This document shows, one piece after another, positions 60,096 through 64,000 of a stretch of DNA of 64,000 nt. The position numbers were made by a program, and so were the translations under genes. Origin of the DNA: Dioscorea cayenensis subsp. rotundata (taxonomy: Eukaryota > Streptophyta > Magnoliopsida > Dioscoreales > Dioscoreaceae); NCBI RefSeq assembly GCF_009730915.1, contig NC_052482.1, positions 4,985,766 to 5,049,765 of the forward strand. The letters run 5' to 3'. The stretch's first letter is position 1; every line of letters starts with the position of its first letter. A model generated the notes under the pieces. That model had not been told where the DNA came from. It made no database searches and saw only the letters and a program-made list of their open reading frames with translations.

Positions 60096-60808
60096 TTAGC
60101 ACAAGAGTTGTCTTGTACTCGGGTTCAAACCATTATAAAAGGTCTGAACAATCATCCACTCCGGGAATCCGTGTTGCGGGCACTTTCTCAGGAGCTCCTT
60201 GAACCTTTCCCATGTCTCGAATAGAGACTCCAATTCCAACTGAACAAAGGATGAGATCTCATTCCTAAGCTTTGCTGATTTTTCGGGAGGGAAATAACGG
60301 GCAAGAAAAGCTTCTACCATCTCCTCCCATGTGGTAATTGATGCTCTAGGTAATGAGTGTGACCACTACTTCGCTCTCCATTTAGGGAAAATGGGAAGAC
60401 TCGCAACTTGATTTCATCATCCGTTACCCCGTTTATCTTCAGCATATCACACACCTCTAGAAAACTCTCCATATGACTCTTTGGATCTTCATCGACCAAA
60501 CCATTGAATTGTGCGGATTACTGCAACATGTGGATGAATGCAGGCTTCAGTTCGAAGTCCTGAGCTGTAATCGGGGGACGCACAATACTCGACTGTGTCC
60601 CCAACACTGAAGGTCTGGCATAATCAGATAATGTTCGATGTTGCTCATTCTGTTCTGCCATGTTTTCAGATTCTTCCACTTCCAAATCAGCTGAATTAGA
60701 CTGTTCTTGCACAGGCTCTTTCCCTTTTCTTCTTAGAGTACGTTCAAGCTCAGGATCTTCTTCAATCAATATTAAGGGATTCCCTCGGGTCATAACCTGG
60801 AGCTGCAC
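60096..60808 (-). pseudogene. E4 gag, 5' fragment joined to the 3' region by a deletion
   Basis: Reads from MTRGNPLIL through HMLQ, a TAA stop at about 60518, GDM-type linker and Retrotrans_gag (MVEAFLARYFPPEKSAK, GFPEWMIVQTFYNGL), up to PSTRQLL, where it runs straight into spacer DNA at about 60100. A frameshift lies near 60330-60370. The rest of gag and the protease are deleted. The preserved part is very close to E3. Confidence 0.82.
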
Positions 60809-60918
60809 CCAAAAAGAAAGAAAAAGAAGTCAGAACGATGATAGAATAAGAAGATATGAAATAGAATGTATAGTGAAATAACTAATAAAAAAAGTGCAAA
60901 GTATCTCTAAACGCCTAC
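60809..60918 (-). other. E4 5' leader between primer site and gag
   Basis: Matches the E3 leader (13268-13394) in inverse orientation; T/A-rich with no gene. Confidence 0.6.
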
Positions 60919-60936
60919 TCCCCGGCAATGGCGCCA
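60919..60936 (-). other. E4 primer binding site, tRNA-Asp type
   Basis: Element-strand TGGCGCCATTGCCGGGGA, one mismatch from the E3 primer site, six bases from the LTR end. Confidence 0.88.
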
Positions 60937-60942
60937 AAAACT

Positions 60943-62799
60943 TAACGAGGTCCCTTTGCGTATATCCCGCAAGTGCACGGGTTTATCGAAGTAATAATCC
61001 CGGATGAGCGAGTATCGAATCCACAGGGAGTAGGGAATAAAAACACTTAATCTGCTTCTTAGCTATGTGAAAGATAAGTAGTGATAAGTGTGATAATGAT
61101 TCAATTCTTAAGAGTAAAAACAACAAGTAAGAGAGCACGAGTGAAAGAGGAGGTAAGGCAATCGATAAAGATGGGGTACTCGGATATTGCTCCGCCTAGG
61201 ATAATCGTTTCAAGTGCAAGAACCCTCTATTATGCTTCCTAATCAATGCAATGGTGAGTCGTGGAAATCCTTAAATACATAGTCCCAAATCTAAGGTCAA
61301 CTATGCCTAACTCTATACATGTCCCGGAGGAAAGATTAGATAACCTCTCAACCTCGCACTCGAATAGAGTTGCAAAAAGCTCTAGGGATTCCAAGTGATA
61401 AATCTCTTCCTAATTATAGACCTAACCCTTTGGTCCAGGTGGAAGGTCCCTAACCACGATTAAGCCATAGAAACTAAGATCACCTCAACGCTTCACTCCG
61501 TTGCACGCGCAACTAAGCCCCAGCGGAGGGTCATCCCTTAGTCCATTCACTCTATTATGGCCGCAAAGAACTCGAGGAACAGAGGTAGAATCTATCATGT
61601 CAGAGGGGAAAGGGGACGGTCCTGTACCTCTTGACTTACCCTCTCAACCCTCTCCAACCTAGCTTTGTCTAATCCTCGTGGTTTGTCACTCACTCACAAG
61701 GTTACCAACAAGAACTCTCAACCCTAGTGTTACTCTAGGGGAAATGTTCATACAATCAAGCATTTAAGGTTGGAACTCACAATAAACATCAATTAATTGA
61801 AAGCATAATAAAGAGATTCAATGAAACAAATACATCGTAGGGTTCACAAATACCCAAGTACCCACTAGGGGTTTAGCTCTTCATGGAGTTAAGTACAATC
61901 AAAGAAATAGAATGTAAAAGCAATGAATCCATAGAGAAACCTCCTCGATAGTCGTGTCGATGGTCTTGTGTAAAGTCCTCTACCCGTCGTCCAAGGATTC
62001 CCTTGTCTGGTATAGGATACGCCTTGACGGAAGCTCCCCTACCAACCTTCTTCCAAAGGAATGACGGTGTCGTAGCTGCAGAACCTCTCCAAAAACCTAG
62101 CCAATACCTCTCAAAACCCTAGTCGAAGCCCTCTCTCAATTTGGGGAAAAGATGGAGAAAAGAATACTGAAATCGGGGCTGAAATCGGCTTTAAATAGGG
62201 CTGGAATCGGACATCCACACGGTCCTGTGGATTCTTCACATGCCCCTGTGGAATTTCCACAGGGCGTGTGGATTCTCTGTTCTGCAGTTTTTTCAGCCGG
62301 CTGTGAACAGTGCTTCTACAGTACTTTGCTACAGTGTTGCTACAATGCCCTGCTACAGTATCTGATCTGAAATACTTCCCGAATCCGTACTTTCATCGAG
62401 GTAACACAAACGGGCACACGTTCACGTCGTGGATCGCTTTGCTTCTTCAATGACGGATAAGTTGATGGAGATCTTGTTCTATGTGCACAAGTCAGAATGC
62501 TTGAGTGTGACTGCCCTTGTGCCCCTCCAAATGGTTGTGCTAACTAAAATACGAGGAGGTTGGCACACACTCTAGAATCTCACACCCGACCTATGTCTTC
62601 GCGTTTGAACCTTAGTAAGATTTCCTCCAAAATTGGTGGATTATGATCCACATTGGCTTATTTCCTTCATAATTGGTTTCACAATCCTACCTGCATAAAA
62701 GTAACATAAAAAAACACATATTACTGAAAAAACCCGAGAAAAGTAATGCCCAACATAAGGAAAGAATGCTTCGCATTCATATCGCACAAGCACTTATCA
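60943..62799 (-). mobile_element. E4 5' LTR, minus strand
   Basis: 1857 bp, plus-strand ends TAACGAGG (expected TGAC; terminal G mutated) and CACTTATCA. U3 carries dyads at 62212-62272. Followed at 62800 by another LTR's interior. The matching 3' LTR is not in the window. Confidence 0.88.
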
Positions 62800-63196
62800 G
62801 CAACATAAATGGGCACACGTTTATGCCGTTGATCGCTTCGCTTTTTTAATAAACGGGTTCATTGGTCAAGATCTTGCTATCAATGCACAAGTCAGGATAC
62901 GTAAATGTGACTGCCCTTGTGCCCGTCCAAATCATTGTAATTGCTTGAATACATGGAGGTTGGCACACATTCACTTATCTTTGAGCCCAACTTGTGTCTT
63001 CACGTTTGTTCCTTCCAAGATTGCATCAAATAGTATATTCGAGATCTACTTTTGCCTTCTTTTCTTAAAACATAGCTTCACAACCCTACCTGTGCAAAAG
63101 AATACAAATACACATGTATAGCGCTTAAACCTGATAAAAGTAATGCTCATTGTAAGGAAAGAACACTTCGCATTCTTAACACACAAGCACTTATCA
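62800..63196 (-). mobile_element. E6 3' LTR fragment (U3 end), minus strand
   Basis: Begins in mid-LTR at GCAACATAAATGGGCAC and ends ACTTATCA at 63196, next to a polypurine tract. E4 probably inserted into this LTR, leaving this U3 part. Confidence 0.75.
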
Positions 63197-64000
63197 AACT
63201 CCCCCACACTTAAGCTTTTGCTTGTCCTCAAGCAAAAATTAAAACATTAAAGCATAGACGAAGGAAATATTGGAAGTGCTTGGCCTTAGATTCACCAAAG
63301 CATACAAAGAGAGCATTCTACAAGGGAAATTTCAACACTAAATACGAAAAATCAATGCTCTAGCTAAAAACTTGAATAAAAAAGGACAACAAACCCGAAA
63401 TCATGTAAGTGTGTGAACTCACTCAAAAACAACCCAAAGTATACTCCTCAAAGTTCTAAGTACAAGGGACTTATTTATTTATAAATAGTAACAAAATTTC
63501 AAAGATGGCAGTAGCTTCACACATCCTCTAAGGTAGCCATTTCCAAAGCGGCCGATAAGGTGGCTTTCACACTTTTGAGGTGGTAGCTCTTTCTACCGGA
63601 GTGGTAGCTTTCACTCATCCTATGAGATGGCTCTTTCTCTTATTAGGGCATAACTAGTATCCAACTTATGAGAGTAGCTCCATACTTCATAGGTGGTAGC
63701 TCTTTTAACCCAATAAGTACAACTAAACAATAAAACTAATTTTGTTCTTTCTTTTCATATTTCCATTTTTTTTTGTTTTTTTTTCAGTAAAATAACATAA
63801 GAAACAAAACTAAAACTAGTCCCTTTAACATCAAACTTAAGTTTCTAAAAGAGTTTAAAGAGTGAGTAGTGGACAAGTCTCAATCGGGAAAAAATTCCTA
63901 AAAAGTCAAGCACGAATTGGAGCATGAGAACATTCAATGTTAAAAATTCTCCTATACTCAAGAATATAATTATTGCAATTAAACTGAACCGCCATTGGCT
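63197..64000 (-). other. E6 internal 3' region with polypurine tract and GGTAGCT repeats
   Basis: AACTCCCCCACAC at 63197-63209 is the polypurine tract complement. The region parallels E5 (25410-26100), including GGTAGCTCTTTC repeats at 63510-63715. No coding region seen up to the window end. Confidence 0.7.

Overview
The window is nuclear DNA of a flowering plant and consists mostly of transposable elements. The best host clue is a class Ib bHLH gene (44814-45801, minus strand). Its basic region reads [11 protein letters not shown], closer to the grass IRO2 type than to the usual eudicot HNASERDRRKK, so a monocot is favoured. The AT-rich spacers and abundant Athila/Tat-type Ty3/gypsy elements fit a non-grass monocot such as a yam (Dioscorea), but the genus is a guess.

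1-28138: a nest of Ty3/gypsy DNA. The first 2342 bases look like the end of a long LTR of another gypsy family, set inside gag of element E1. E1 (2343-10895, plus its split 3' LTR) has a broken gag-protease gene, a 114-bp tandem array built of dyads, and a broken ATHILA-type second ORF, but no reverse transcriptase, RNase H or integrase. Two solo LTRs with perfect 5-bp target duplications (TSDs) sit inside that second ORF. The E1 3' LTR is cut at AGGGG by a second LTR, which is itself cut by a third element, E3 (11384-18940; LTR, tRNA-Asp primer site, gag-protease, array, LTR). Next come inverted LTRs (20302-22933), LTR fragments, a minus-strand 3' LTR with its internal flank (E5), and a solo LTR with TSD GTCTT (26278-28138).

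28144-33817: AT-rich spacer with a 1477-bp non-autonomous hAT element (8-bp TSD), a CACTA-type terminus built of roughly 250-bp tandem repeats, and a decayed LTR end.

33818-59455: a direct tandem duplication of a host segment of about 5.5 kb, plus a partial third copy. Unit 1 carries a bHLH Ib gene cut in exon 2 by a complete Ty1/copia element with apparently identical 447-bp LTRs. Unit 2 carries an intact three-exon bHLH Ib gene; about 880 bp upstream of its ATG a 6.9-kb CACTA element lies inside a small Mutator-like MITE. The CACTA keeps one terminus and its TNPA-like gene but has lost the 5' part of its TNPD transposase. Unit 3 (57678-59455) lacks the bHLH gene.

59456-64000: minus-strand Athila-type remnants E4 and E6, with LTRs, primer site, a gag fragment joined by an internal deletion to the dyad array, and a 3' internal region.

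The only plausible working host gene is the bHLH factor. By family knowledge its class activates iron-deficiency responses with a clade IVc bHLH partner. Everything else is transposon machinery or spacer.
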